DNA of 60,158 bases from JAZNQN01 sp045656005 (GTDB lineage: Bacteria; Bacillota; Clostridia; UMGS1883; UMGS1540): positions 1-60,158 of the forward strand of contig JAZOQG010000083.1 in the NCBI GenBank assembly GCA_045656005.1, in the 5' to 3' direction. Every line of letters starts with the position of its first letter. The first letter of the stretch is position 1. Positions 49,459 to 58,248 of this stretch are shown here, in pieces. Made by a program: the position numbers and the translations under genes. The notes beneath the pieces are model-generated. The model did not search any database. It was not told the DNA's origin and saw only the letters and a program-made list of their open reading frames with translations.

Positions 49459-51136
49459 TCGAAATCGTCTCCTTAAGCTTTGTAAGTGCAATCTTTGTTT
49501 CCGCTGCCGTTTCACCGAGAAGAGACGCAATTTCCTGAACTATTCGCATCTGCTTTTCAACAACCTTGTCTGCAACCTCAATAGTTTCTGCACCGATTCT
49601 TTCTTTAAGTTCTTTTTCCTTTTCCTCTGCGGTAACATCCCTTAAAATGCATATAATAATGCGATATTCCTTGTCGGGAATAATTGTCTTTTCAACATAT
49701 TTATCATATTCTGCAAAATATGCTCTTTTGTTAACGGTTTTCTTTCCACCTTCAAGTGCATTTACAAAAGGAGCGGGGTCCATAATTCTTACAACAGGCT
49801 CGCCCATTACATCCGAAACCGCATTGACATTTAAAATCTTTCTTGCGGCACGATTTATAAGCTGAACCTCAAGTTGTTCGTTTACAACCACAATTCCGTT
49901 AGGAGTGTTGTTTACAATGTTATCGGAGAACACCTCTGCTTTATCCTTTAAAAACGGCAGACACATGGAAACTTCTGCCTTGCCATGATAAATTGCAATC
50001 GCTTTTTCTTTGCATGTGTCATAACCGCAGGAACCGCAGTTAAGCTCATCTTCGGGTTTTGTTTTTCCCATTGTTTTGAGAACCGCTCTTATTTCTTCCT
50101 CATTAGGAGTCTGGAGTCTTCTTTCGATAGGCTCAATCACCTTGTGAAGCTCGGCAAAATATGGCTGTGAAACTTCAAAATCTTCTTCTCCTGCATAATC
50201 GGAAACCGCCTTAAATTCACGCACGGGAGCGGAATTGAATTTTTCCATAATCGGTCCGCATATGCAGCTTCCGCTGCAAGCAGACATTTCTATAAAGCAT
50301 CCGTGTACTTTTCCGCTTTCTATATCACGAAGTGCTTCAATGCAGTTGTGAGTCCCGTCAATGGCCAGATATGTATACTGGGGAAGTCTTTCCTTCATTG
50401 TCTTTAAAATACCACCTGTAGTCGGGAAAAGTCTTGCACGGCTCTTCTCTGTCTTGTCAAGTCCTTTTTCGGGAACAATATTTTCTTCTTTAAACCAGTT
50501 TGAAAGCTCCTCAAAAGTCAAAACCGCATCAACAATTTCTCCATAATGGTCAGCCTCATCCTTTTTCGAAAGGCAGGGGCCTATGAATACTGTTTTAGCA
50601 TCAGGGTACTTTTTCTTAATCTCAATTGAATGTGCCTGCATGGGCGACATGGTGTTTGCAAGATAGGGTAAGACATTCGGAAAATACTTCTGAATAAGTA
50701 AATTTGCACTATGACAGCACGATGAAATCAAAATATCAGGCTTATCTTCACGAAGCATTCTTTCGTATTCGTTTTTAACTATTGTTGCACCAACTGCAGT
50801 CTCTTCTGCATCAAAAAAGCCAAGTTTTTTAAGAGCCGCTTTCATGCTTTCAATGCCGACATCTTCATAATTTGCAACAAATGAAGGTGCCAGGGATGCA
50901 ATAACCCGCTCTCCGCTCGCAAGCATTACCTTAACCTTTTCTCTCTGGTCTGTAATTTCTTTTGCATTTTGCGGACAAACAACAAAGCATTGTCCGCACA
51001 AAATACATTCATTTCCTATAATATGCGCCTGATTACCTGAAAATCTAATGGCTTTAACAGGGCAATGACGTATGCATTTATAACAGTTCCGGCAGTTAGA
51101 TTTTTTAAGTTTCAGCCATTCTGCCACGCCGTTCAC
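49451..51136 (-). CDS. Sensory [FeFe]-hydrogenase with PAS domain (HydS-like, group C)
   Basis: This 561-residue protein has N-terminal ferredoxin motifs (CRNCYKCIRHCP, CILCGQCFVVCP) and a divergent H-cluster domain: L1 ISSCCHSANL near 135, L2 IGPCLSKKDE near 184 and L3 EMSACSGSCICGP near 284. It continues with a CGSCGYDTCKEKA FeS motif near 365, a PAS domain (about 395-490) and a C-terminal coiled coil. This architecture defines the putative sensory group C. Output is likely the adjacent SpoIIE-type phosphatase, with which it overlaps. GTG start inside the previous stop, with AGAGGAG. Confidence 0.87.
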   Translation of the reverse strand: MNGVAEWLKLKKSNCRNCYKCIRHCPVKAIRFSGNQAHIIGNECILCGQCFVVCPQNAKEITDQREKVKVMLASGERVIASLAPSFVANYEDVGIESMKAALKKLGFFDAEETAVGATIVKNEYERMLREDKPDILISSCCHSANLLIQKYFPNVLPYLANTMSPMQAHSIEIKKKYPDAKTVFIGPCLSKKDEADHYGEIVDAVLTFEELSNWFKEENIVPEKGLDKTEKSRARLFPTTGGILKTMKERLPQYTYLAIDGTHNCIEALRDIESGKVHGCFIEMSACSGSCICGPIMEKFNSAPVREFKAVSDYAGEEDFEVSQPYFAELHKVIEPIERRLQTPNEEEIRAVLKTMGKTKPEDELNCGSCGYDTCKEKAIAIYHGKAEVSMCLPFLKDKAEVFSDNIVNNTPNGIVVVNEQLEVQLINRAARKILNVNAVSDVMGEPVVRIMDPAPFVNALEGGKKTVNKRAYFAEYDKYVEKTIIPDKEYRIIICILRDVTAEEKEKELKERIGAETIEVADKVVEKQMRIVQEIASLLGETAAETKIALTKLKETISNE

Positions 51137-51393
51137 TCTCCTCTATTTATACGCTTTAAAACATTTTCAAAGAAAAATGTATCAAAATTTCCTATTGTAA
51201 CACCTGTAAAAATTTCGTCGTCAATCTGAACAGTTACGCCCTCTCTATTGCATTTTCCAATACAAAAACTTCCCGTAAGTGTAACTTCATCCTCTATTTT
51301 ATTCTCGTCAATGGCTTTTTTAAAAGCCTCAACAATTTCATAAGATCCCTTAAGATGGCAAGAACTTCCTATACACACCTGGATTATCAGCAA
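51133..51393 (-). CDS. Thioredoxin-like [2Fe-2S] ferredoxin
   Basis: This 86-residue protein has the pattern C-x4-C (CIGSSC, near residue 7) and C-x3-C (CIGKC), typical of thioredoxin-fold [2Fe-2S] ferredoxins related to the NuoE C-terminal domain. TTG start with AGGAGGAG. It overlaps the sensory hydrogenase gene, so it may be its electron partner. It is a paralogue of the protein encoded just upstream. Confidence 0.85.
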   Translation of the reverse strand: MLIIQVCIGSSCHLKGSYEIVEAFKKAIDENKIEDEVTLTGSFCIGKCNREGVTVQIDDEIFTGVTIGNFDTFFFENVLKRINRGE

Positions 51394-51424
51394 ACCTAGC
51401 TCCTCCTATCATACATATAAGAGT

Positions 51425-51450
51425 AGGGTTGTGAAAAAACACACAACCCT
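51425..51450 (-). other. Intercistronic hairpin inside the hydrogenase operon
   Basis: AGGGTTGTG and CACAACCCT form a nine-pair stem with an eight-base loop. On the minus strand no U-tract follows, so it is probably an RNA processing or stability element separating the HydABC part from the sensory part. Confidence 0.55.
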
Positions 51451-51460
51451 CTTTATACTT

Positions 51461-51709
51461 TTATTTTACCGCCGCAAGAATTTTTTCTTTGAAAAATGTT
51501 CTCGCTTCATCAGGCGAAATTCTGTACTTATCCTTATCAATCATAACAGATACACCTGCCGCTGTACACTCTCTCATGCAAAAAGATGCCGCAAGCTCAA
51601 CTTTATCATGAAGAGAATATTCCTCCATCAGATGCTGAAAGGTTGCCACAACGTTGTGTGCCCCTCTCACATGACATGCGCTACCGATACAAACACTCAG
51701 TTTAATCAT
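51461..51709 (-). CDS. Thioredoxin-like [2Fe-2S] ferredoxin
   Basis: This 82-residue protein has C-x4-C (CIGSAC, near residue 7) and C-x3-C (CMREC), as in HndB-like or NuoE-C-terminal ferredoxins. ATG three bases after the hydA stop, with GGAGGAA. It probably exchanges electrons with HydABC or with the downstream sensory hydrogenase. Confidence 0.85.
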   Translation of the reverse strand: MIKLSVCIGSACHVRGAHNVVATFQHLMEEYSLHDKVELAASFCMRECTAAGVSVMIDKDKYRISPDEARTFFKEKILAAVK

Positions 51710-51712
51710 ATC

Positions 51713-53410
51713 TTATTCCTCCGAATTTTTTGCATAATCAACATGCAAAAGTTTGTGTACCTTACCTTTAATTATATCTTTATAAAGTGTATTAACAATC
51801 GGATTTTCCTCTGCTCTTCTGATGCTTAAAAGTCTGTCTGATTTATAAAGTCCTGCACCTCTTGCTTCTTTTTCCTGGTGCATTGCAAATGGCTGACCGC
51901 CACCGTTTATACATCCGCCGGGGCATGCCATAACTTCGATAAAGTCAATCTTTTCCCCATCTTTTACTCTCTTGAGAACAGTTTCGGCATTTGCAAGTCC
52001 GCTTACAACTGCAATGTGAAGTTCTCTTTCTCCATACATGAGTTTAAACTCTTTAATTCCGTCCATTCCGCGCTGACCGCATGATGCAACGCTCAAAAGT
52101 CCGCTTCTTGTTTTATTTGATGCAACTCTTCGAAGTACTGCCTCTGTAACACCGCCTGTTACACCAAATATTACACCTGCACCTGAAACCGTACCAAATG
52201 GCATGTCAACTGCCTCAGGCTCTAAAGTATCAAACATGATACCTGCCTCTTTAATCATGGAAATAAGTTCCTGAGTTGTAATTACTGCATCAACATTAGG
52301 CTGATTTTCAGTTTTAAATTCATCTCTTGCCGCCTCAAACTTTTTAGCAGTACATGGCATTACTGCAACATGGAACATCTTTCTTTCGGATTTGATGTTC
52401 TGGTCTTTAAGTATTGCTGCCATCATCTGCATAGGTGAACGACAGGTTGAAACGTTTGAAATAAATTCGGGATGTTTTTTCTCGCAATACTGAATCCAGC
52501 CTGGGCAACATGATGTAATAAGCGGAAGATTTTCATTTTCTTCAAGTTTTTTAAGGAACTCTTCACTTTCTTCCAAAACTGTAAGGTCAGCACCTAATGA
52601 TGTATCATAAATTTCATCAAATCCCATGCGGTGAAGTGCAGCAACAATTTTACCCATAACATCGTCACCGTCGCGTACGCCAAGCTCTTTGCCGAGCGCA
52701 ACTCTTACCGCGGGAGCTACCTGAACAGTTGTTTTGATTTCAGGGTCGCTTATTGCTTCCCAAACGGGTTTTATATTGTTTTTAACAACAATGGCACCTG
52801 TAGGACAAACTGCAACGCACTGTCCGCAGCCAACACATGGAGACTCAGAAAGTGGCTTTCCGAAAGCTGTGCTTATTGTCATATTTGAACCACGATATGC
52901 AAAATCAATTGCACCGACGTTTTGAATTTCGTTACACATTCTTACGCAGTCACCGCAAAGAATACATTTTCCTGCATCTCTTGTGATGCAAACAGACGAA
53001 GTATCATCATCCTTTGTAGAAACAGCGTTATTCGGGAAACGAACACCTTCAATGTTAAATCTCATTGCCAAATCCTGCAACTTACATTTTGCGTTGTTTT
53101 CGCATGTTGTACAGTCGCGGCAGTGGTTAGCCAAAAGAAGCTCTAAAATATTTTTTCTGTATCTTCTGAGGCGCTCTGTGTTTGTTTTAATGTTCATTCC
53201 TGCTCTCGGAGGTGTTGAACATGCAGCATCAAGTCCACCCCATTCGTTTTCAACCATACACATACGACATGCACCATAAACAGAAAGCTCTGAATGATAG
53301 CAAAATGTAGGTAACTTGATACCTGTTTTATTTATAAGTTCAAGAAGGTTTTTCTCTCCGTTTATGGGGACGGGAATACCATCAATAGTTAAGTACTTTT
53401 TCTCTTCCAT
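51713..53410 (-). CDS. hydA: Electron-bifurcating [FeFe]-hydrogenase catalytic subunit HydA
   Basis: This 565-residue group A3-type hydrogenase has an N-terminal [2Fe-2S] domain (Cys37, 48, 51, 64), a His-ligated cluster HCRDCTTCENNAKC, and two ferredoxin clusters (CILCGDCVRMC, CVGCGQCVAVC). The H-cluster motifs are L1 TSCCPGW, L2 MPCTAKKFE and L3 EVMACPGGCINGGGQP. With HydB and HydC it couples H2 to NAD+ and ferredoxin by flavin-based bifurcation. ATG with AAGGAGG. All catalytic residues look intact. Confidence 0.95.
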   Translation of the reverse strand: MEEKKYLTIDGIPVPINGEKNLLELINKTGIKLPTFCYHSELSVYGACRMCMVENEWGGLDAACSTPPRAGMNIKTNTERLRRYRKNILELLLANHCRDCTTCENNAKCKLQDLAMRFNIEGVRFPNNAVSTKDDDTSSVCITRDAGKCILCGDCVRMCNEIQNVGAIDFAYRGSNMTISTAFGKPLSESPCVGCGQCVAVCPTGAIVVKNNIKPVWEAISDPEIKTTVQVAPAVRVALGKELGVRDGDDVMGKIVAALHRMGFDEIYDTSLGADLTVLEESEEFLKKLEENENLPLITSCCPGWIQYCEKKHPEFISNVSTCRSPMQMMAAILKDQNIKSERKMFHVAVMPCTAKKFEAARDEFKTENQPNVDAVITTQELISMIKEAGIMFDTLEPEAVDMPFGTVSGAGVIFGVTGGVTEAVLRRVASNKTRSGLLSVASCGQRGMDGIKEFKLMYGERELHIAVVSGLANAETVLKRVKDGEKIDFIEVMACPGGCINGGGQPFAMHQEKEARGAGLYKSDRLLSIRRAEENPIVNTLYKDIIKGKVHKLLHVDYAKNSEE

Positions 53411-53415
53411 TTATC

Positions 53416-55290
53416 TTACGCCTCCTTTATAGCTTTGAATGCACACGCATCGATACAGCTTCCGCAACGGATACATTTTGAAAGGTCAATGGTAAAAGGT
53501 TCTTTAATCTTGCCTTCAATAGCATCAACAGGACACTGACGTGCACATTTTGAACATCCCTTACAAAGCTCGGGGTCAATCACAATTCTCTTAAGTTTCT
53601 GGCACTCACCTGCAGGACAACGTTTTTCGTAAATATGAGCTTCATATTCGTCACGGAAATTCTTAATTGTACTTACAACAGGAGAAGGAGCGCTCTTTCC
53701 AAGTCCGCAAAGTGCGGTAGCGGAAATTGTGTCAGCAAGCTCTAAAAGGAGTTCAATATCACCATCGCGGCCTTCGCCTGCAACAATTCTTTCAAGAATC
53801 TGGAGCATTCTCTTTGTACCCTCACGGCAGGGAACGCATTTTCCACAACTTTCGTTTTGGGTAAAGTTCATGAAAAATCTAGCAACCTCAACCATACATG
53901 TGTTTGAATCCATAACAACAAGACCGCCTGAACCTATCATAGCGCCAACCTTCTTGAGTGTATCAAAATCAAGAGGAAGATCAAGATGTTCTTTTGTAAG
54001 ACATGCACCGGAAGGTCCGCCAATCTGAACGGCTTTAAATTCGCCGTCACCTTTCATACCTCCGCCGATGTCAAATATAATCTCACGAAGTGTTGTTCCC
54101 ATGGGAACTTCGATAAGGCCTGTGTTTGCAATGTTACCTGTAAGTGCAAACGCTTTTGTACCGGAGCTTGTTTCTGTTCCGAGGGAAAGATACCAGTCAG
54201 CACCTTTGTTTATAATCTGTGCAACGTTTGCATATGTTTCAACGTTATTTAAAACAGTGGGACAGTCAAAAAGACCATGCTCCGTTGTACGTGGAGGTTT
54301 AACTCTCGGGAAACCTCTTTTACCTTCAATAGAAGCCGTAAGAGCACTACCTTCACCACATACGAATGCACCTGCACCACGGCTGATGTGCATTTTAAAC
54401 GAGAAGCTTGTTCCTAAAATATTGTCGCCTAAAAGACCAAGCTCTTCTGCCTGATGGATAGCATTTTTAAGTCTGTCAACCGCAAGTGGGTATTCCGCAC
54501 GAACATATATGTACCCCTCACTTGCACCGCAGGCAACGCCTGCAATCATCATGCCTTCAAGCATTCTGTGAGGGTCACCTTCCATGATGCTTCTGTCCAT
54601 AAATGCACCCGGGTCACCTTCGTCACCGTTACAAACAACGTATTTCTGCTCGGCTTTTTGTCTTTTAACCTGCTCCCATTTTCTACCTGCAGGGAAACCG
54701 CCGCCTCCGCGTCCGCGAAGGTTTGACTTGCTGATTTCATTTACTATATCATCAGCAGACATATCAAAAAGTGCTTTTTCAAATGCTGAATATCCGCCGA
54801 TAGCAATATACTCACGGATTGAATCCGCATCAATTTTTCCGCAGTGTTCCAAAACAACACGTGTCTGTTGCTTGTAGAAAGGAATTTCTTCCTGTTTTTT
54901 GTAGGAAACACCATCTTTTTTGCATGCAAGGCGTTCAATGTGCTCACCACGCATAACTGTTTTTTCTATAATTTCTTCGCAGTCTTCAACCTTTACTTTT
55001 GTGTAAAGCCAACCCTGTGGGTCAATACGAAGAAGCGGGCCCATTTCGCAAAAACCATGGCAACCGCTCTTTTTGAGACCAACACTCTCGTCATGAGGGT
55101 CAACCTCAAGCTCAACTGCAATCGCTATACCCTTTTCAGCGGCAATTTCTAAAAGTCTGTCATAAATTTTAAGTGAACCACCTGCAACACAGCCCGTTCC
55201 TGCACAAACAATTATTTTTTCAGCCTGAAGTTCGTAAGATTTCTGTACCTCGGCACGCAAAGCCAAAAGCTCTTCTCTGTTTTTAAGCAT
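53416..55290 (-). CDS. hydB: NADH-binding subunit of bifurcating hydrogenase (HydB/NuoF-like)
   Basis: This protein of about 624 residues has an N-terminal thioredoxin-like [2Fe-2S] domain (CAGTGCVAGGS, CHGFCEMGP). The NuoF FMN/NADH domain (GRGGGGFPAGRKWE, GAFVCGEGSALTASIEG) follows, then SCGKCVPCREGTKRM for a [4Fe-4S], and two C-terminal ferredoxin motifs (CKGCSKCARQCP, CIRCGSCIDAC). FMN here is the bifurcating site in characterised HydABC. ATG 55290 follows AGGAGG; the TTG six bases upstream is less likely. Overlaps hydC. Confidence 0.95.
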   Translation of the reverse strand: MLKNREELLALRAEVQKSYELQAEKIIVCAGTGCVAGGSLKIYDRLLEIAAEKGIAIAVELEVDPHDESVGLKKSGCHGFCEMGPLLRIDPQGWLYTKVKVEDCEEIIEKTVMRGEHIERLACKKDGVSYKKQEEIPFYKQQTRVVLEHCGKIDADSIREYIAIGGYSAFEKALFDMSADDIVNEISKSNLRGRGGGGFPAGRKWEQVKRQKAEQKYVVCNGDEGDPGAFMDRSIMEGDPHRMLEGMMIAGVACGASEGYIYVRAEYPLAVDRLKNAIHQAEELGLLGDNILGTSFSFKMHISRGAGAFVCGEGSALTASIEGKRGFPRVKPPRTTEHGLFDCPTVLNNVETYANVAQIINKGADWYLSLGTETSSGTKAFALTGNIANTGLIEVPMGTTLREIIFDIGGGMKGDGEFKAVQIGGPSGACLTKEHLDLPLDFDTLKKVGAMIGSGGLVVMDSNTCMVEVARFFMNFTQNESCGKCVPCREGTKRMLQILERIVAGEGRDGDIELLLELADTISATALCGLGKSAPSPVVSTIKNFRDEYEAHIYEKRCPAGECQKLKRIVIDPELCKGCSKCARQCPVDAIEGKIKEPFTIDLSKCIRCGSCIDACAFKAIKEA

Positions 55291-55768
55291 TCTCAATTTC
55301 CTCCTTAAGTGATTTCAAAAGCTCGGAAGCCTTGTCCGGAGTCATTGCAGAATGCACAACATCATTAACTGTGAGAACAGGTGCAAGTCCGCATGCACCA
55401 AGGCACGAAACTGTTTCAACTGTAAAGTTTAAGTCGTCTGTGGTTTTTTTGCTTTCAGAAAGTCCGAGTTCTTTGCGAAGTCTTTCCAAAATTGGAATTG
55501 AACGACGAACGTGACATGCAGTACCGTCGCAAATTTTAATTACATATTTACCCTTTGGCTCGAGTGAAAAGTTTTCATAAAAAGTTGCAACGCTGAAGAT
55601 GCGTGCTTCAGGCACATTAAGTTCTTTCGCAAGATATGGAAAAATCTCACGCGGTAAATAGTGATAATGCTCCTGAATTTCCTGCAATATTGCAATTATA
55701 GCCTGAGGACTTTTCTCATGGTCCGAAGCTATTTTGTCAACAATCGTAAAATCAAATTGTTCGTTCAT
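55283..55768 (-). CDS. hydC: NuoE-like [2Fe-2S] subunit of bifurcating hydrogenase (HydC)
   Basis: This 161-residue protein has the NuoE helical N-terminus (LQEIQEHYHYLPREIFPYLA) and [2Fe-2S] motifs CDGTACHVRRS and SCLGACGLAP. It forms the HydABC complex with the next two genes. ATG with AAAGGAG. Confidence 0.95.
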   Translation of the reverse strand: MNEQFDFTIVDKIASDHEKSPQAIIAILQEIQEHYHYLPREIFPYLAKELNVPEARIFSVATFYENFSLEPKGKYVIKICDGTACHVRRSIPILERLRKELGLSESKKTTDDLNFTVETVSCLGACGLAPVLTVNDVVHSAMTPDKASELLKSLKEEIENA

Positions 55769-55784
55769 CGCTTTTCTCCTTTGT

Positions 55785-57194
55785 TTATCTTAATTTTAGA
55801 TATTCGTCAATAGCCCTTGCCGCAGTTTTTCCTGCACCCATTGCAGAAATAACAGTTGCAGCACCTGTAACCGCATCTCCGCCCGCATAAACTGCATCTC
55901 TTGAAGTAAGACCGTCTTCGTTTACAATAATTCCGCCACGTTTATTTACCTCAAGACCTTTTGTTGTGTCTTTTATAAGTGGGTTTGGCGAAGTTCCGAT
56001 TGACATTATAACTGTGTCAACAGGTATTTCGTATTCAGAACCGGGAATTTCAACGGGACGTCTTCTTCCCTTCTCGTCTGGCTCTCCGAGTTCCATTTTT
56101 ATAACACGCATGCCTGTAACAAATCCGTTTTTGGGGTCTCTTGGGTCATCAGGATTTTGATAACCGAGAATTTCAACAGGGTTTGTAAGAAGCTGAAAAT
56201 CAATTCCTTCTTCCTCAGCATGTTCAACTTCTTCCGCTCTTGCAGGAAGTTCCTCCATTGAACGGCGATATACTATATAAACCTTTTCTGCACCGAGACG
56301 AAGTGCTGTTCTTGCAGCATCCATTGCAACGTTTCCGCCGCCTACAACTGCTACATGACCGCCCTTCATAATAGGTGTGTCACTATCATCTCTATATGCT
56401 TTCATAAGGTTGCTTCTTGTCAAAAATTCATTTGCGGAATAAACACCTTTAAGTGATTCTCCCGGGATTCCCATAAAGCTTGGAAGTCCTGCACCCGAGC
56501 CTACAAACACAGCCTCAAAGCCCATATCAAAAAGCTCGTCAATTGTAAGTGTTTTTCCTATAATAACATTTGGAACCACCTCAACACCAAGTGCTTTTAA
56601 TGTGTCAACCTCTTTTGCTACAATTGACTTTGGAAGACGAAATTCAGGAATTCCGTAAACCAATACACCGCCTGCTGTGTGAAGTGCTTCGTAAACTGTA
56701 ACCTCGTAACCGCGTTTAGCAAGGTCTCCGGCGCATGTAAGACCTGAAGGACCGCTTCCTACAACTGCAACTCTATGACCGTTTGATTTTGGTCTTTCGG
56801 GAGCTTCTTTTGAATTTTCGTTGTGCCAGTCAGCTACAAAACGTTCAAGTCTGCCGATTCCGACAGGCTCAAATTTTATGCCTAAAGTACATTTGCTTTC
56901 GCACTGTGTTTCCTGCGGACAAACTCTTCCGCAAACCGCGGGAAGTGAAGAGGACTTTGAAATTGACTGATAAGCCCCTTCAAAATCTCCGTTTTTAATA
57001 TGAGTAATAAAGTCAGGAATATCAATATTTACAGGGCAACCCGCAACGCATGGTTGATTTTTGCAATTGAGGCATCTTTCCGCTTCACCAACTGCCATTT
57101 CCTGCGTATAACCGAGCGCAACCTCGCTGAAATTTCTGCTTCTGACATCAGGTGCCTGTGTGGGCATTTCGCATTTTTTAGGATTTATCGCCAT
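55785..57194 (-). CDS. nfnB: NfnB, NADPH-binding subunit of bifurcating transhydrogenase
   Basis: This protein of about 469 residues has N-terminal FeS motifs (CLNCKNQPCVAGCP, CGRVCPQETQCESKC) and two dinucleotide domains (VVGSGPSGLTCAGDLAKRG and VVGGGNVAMDAARTALRLG cores), as in glutamate synthase small subunits. Directly following NfnA, it forms the NADH-dependent reduced ferredoxin:NADP+ oxidoreductase rather than glutamate synthase; no large subunit is present. ATG 57194 follows AAGGAGG, one base after the nfnA stop. Confidence 0.93.
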   Translation of the reverse strand: MAINPKKCEMPTQAPDVRSRNFSEVALGYTQEMAVGEAERCLNCKNQPCVAGCPVNIDIPDFITHIKNGDFEGAYQSISKSSSLPAVCGRVCPQETQCESKCTLGIKFEPVGIGRLERFVADWHNENSKEAPERPKSNGHRVAVVGSGPSGLTCAGDLAKRGYEVTVYEALHTAGGVLVYGIPEFRLPKSIVAKEVDTLKALGVEVVPNVIIGKTLTIDELFDMGFEAVFVGSGAGLPSFMGIPGESLKGVYSANEFLTRSNLMKAYRDDSDTPIMKGGHVAVVGGGNVAMDAARTALRLGAEKVYIVYRRSMEELPARAEEVEHAEEEGIDFQLLTNPVEILGYQNPDDPRDPKNGFVTGMRVIKMELGEPDEKGRRRPVEIPGSEYEIPVDTVIMSIGTSPNPLIKDTTKGLEVNKRGGIIVNEDGLTSRDAVYAGGDAVTGAATVISAMGAGKTAARAIDEYLKLR

Positions 57195-57195
57195 A

Positions 57196-58056
57196 TTAAT
57201 TTCCTCCTTCAGCCTTTTTAAAGAGATTGCAAGTTTCTTCGTATGCGTGGCGCTCAAAATCAGAGTACATTCTGCCTCTTGACATCGCCTCATCAAAATC
57301 TATTTCATAAGCATTAAATTCAGGCCCGTCAACGCATGCAAATTTTGTAACTTTTTTGCCGTCCTGATTTAAAGTAAGTCTGCATCCGCCGCACATACCA
57401 GTTCCGTCTATCATAATAGGGTTCATGGATGCAACCGCAGGGATACCGAATGGTTTAGCAGTAAGTGTTACAAACTTCATCATAATGAGAGGACCGATTG
57501 TGATAATCACATCAAATTTTTCTCCTGCCTCAAGCATTTCCTTAAGCGGAATTGTAACGTTACCCTCTCTGCCATAAGAACCGTCGTCTGTCATTAATAT
57601 ACAATTATCTGAACAAGCCTTAAATTCATCTTCAAGTATAACAAGATTTTTATCCCTGAAACCTATAATGCTTGTAACATGAGCACCAAGACGGTGAAAT
57701 TCTTCTGCAACGGGCATAGCAATGGCACAGCCAACACCGCCGCCAACTATACAAACCTTTTTGATGCCTTCCGTGTGTGTTGCTCTGCCAAGCGGTCCTG
57801 CGAAGTCTTCAATATATTCGCCTTCATTTTTCATGTTAAGCTTTCCTGTTGTAGCTCCTACTATCTGGAAAATAATTTTAACTGTACCTTCCGCAGTATT
57901 GGTTCCTGCAACAGTAAGAGGAATTCTCTCACCTTCGCTGTCAACACGCAAAATAATAAACTGACCTGGTTTTGCTTTTGCCGCAACCAATGGTGCTTCT
58001 ATCTCCATTTGAGTAACTGTGGGGTTTAACACCCTTTTACGCACAATTTTGTACAT
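57196..58056 (-). CDS. nfnA: NfnA, FAD/NAD-binding subunit of bifurcating transhydrogenase
   Basis: This protein of about 286 residues has an FNR-like fold: FAD-binding GQFIILRVDSEGERIPLT, nucleotide-binding VCIVGGGVGCAIAMPVAEE, and a C-terminal [2Fe-2S] motif (GMCGGCRLTL ... FACVDGPEFN). It oxidises or reduces NADH in the Nfn complex. Related SudB proteins share the fold. ATG 58056 follows GAAGGGAG. First gene of the operon that continues into the hydrogenases. Confidence 0.93.
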   Translation of the reverse strand: MYKIVRKRVLNPTVTQMEIEAPLVAAKAKPGQFIILRVDSEGERIPLTVAGTNTAEGTVKIIFQIVGATTGKLNMKNEGEYIEDFAGPLGRATHTEGIKKVCIVGGGVGCAIAMPVAEEFHRLGAHVTSIIGFRDKNLVILEDEFKACSDNCILMTDDGSYGREGNVTIPLKEMLEAGEKFDVIITIGPLIMMKFVTLTAKPFGIPAVASMNPIMIDGTGMCGGCRLTLNQDGKKVTKFACVDGPEFNAYEIDFDEAMSRGRMYSDFERHAYEETCNLFKKAEGGN

Positions 58057-58107
58057 AAACGTTCTCCCTTCTATTATATAAACGTTAACCGCAAATCTAC
58101 AAAATAT

Positions 58108-58175
58108 ATTGTAACACATCACTATATATTTGTGTAATATAAAATTTGTATATCGTTATATATAAAATGATATAC
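58108..58175 (-). promoter_or_regulatory. Control region of the nfn-hyd operon with inverted repeat
   Basis: A -10-like TACAAT (minus strand, 58108-58113) has only a weak -35 (TACACA/TTACAC). Upstream lies an inverted repeat GTATATC (58148-58154) and GATATAC (58169-58175) around 14 bases. The weak promoter with a nearby dyad suggests activation or repression by an unknown regulator. No Rex-type site was found here. Confidence 0.4.
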
Positions 58176-58229
58176 GATTTTTGCAAATTAAATATTTTTA
58201 TCCGCGTTGTTTATTATTTCTTTTTAAAC

Positions 58230-58248
58230 CAAATATTATCAATATTTG
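58230..58248. repeat. 19-base AT-rich palindrome downstream of malQ
   Basis: CAAATATT-ATC-AATATTTG is a perfect dyad between malQ and the nfn-hyd operon. It may be part of a weak terminator for malQ or an operator for the hydrogenase operon; the rest of this 247-base gap is AT-rich and shows nothing else. Confidence 0.4.

Noticed and set aside
53416..55768. NuoE/NuoF-like genes as part of respiratory complex I
   Set aside because: They are directly followed by hydA and carry extra FeS domains of HydB; no other nuo genes or membrane subunits are present.
55785..57194. Glutamate synthase small subunit
   Set aside because: No large subunit is present and the gene follows nfnA, so NfnB is the better call.
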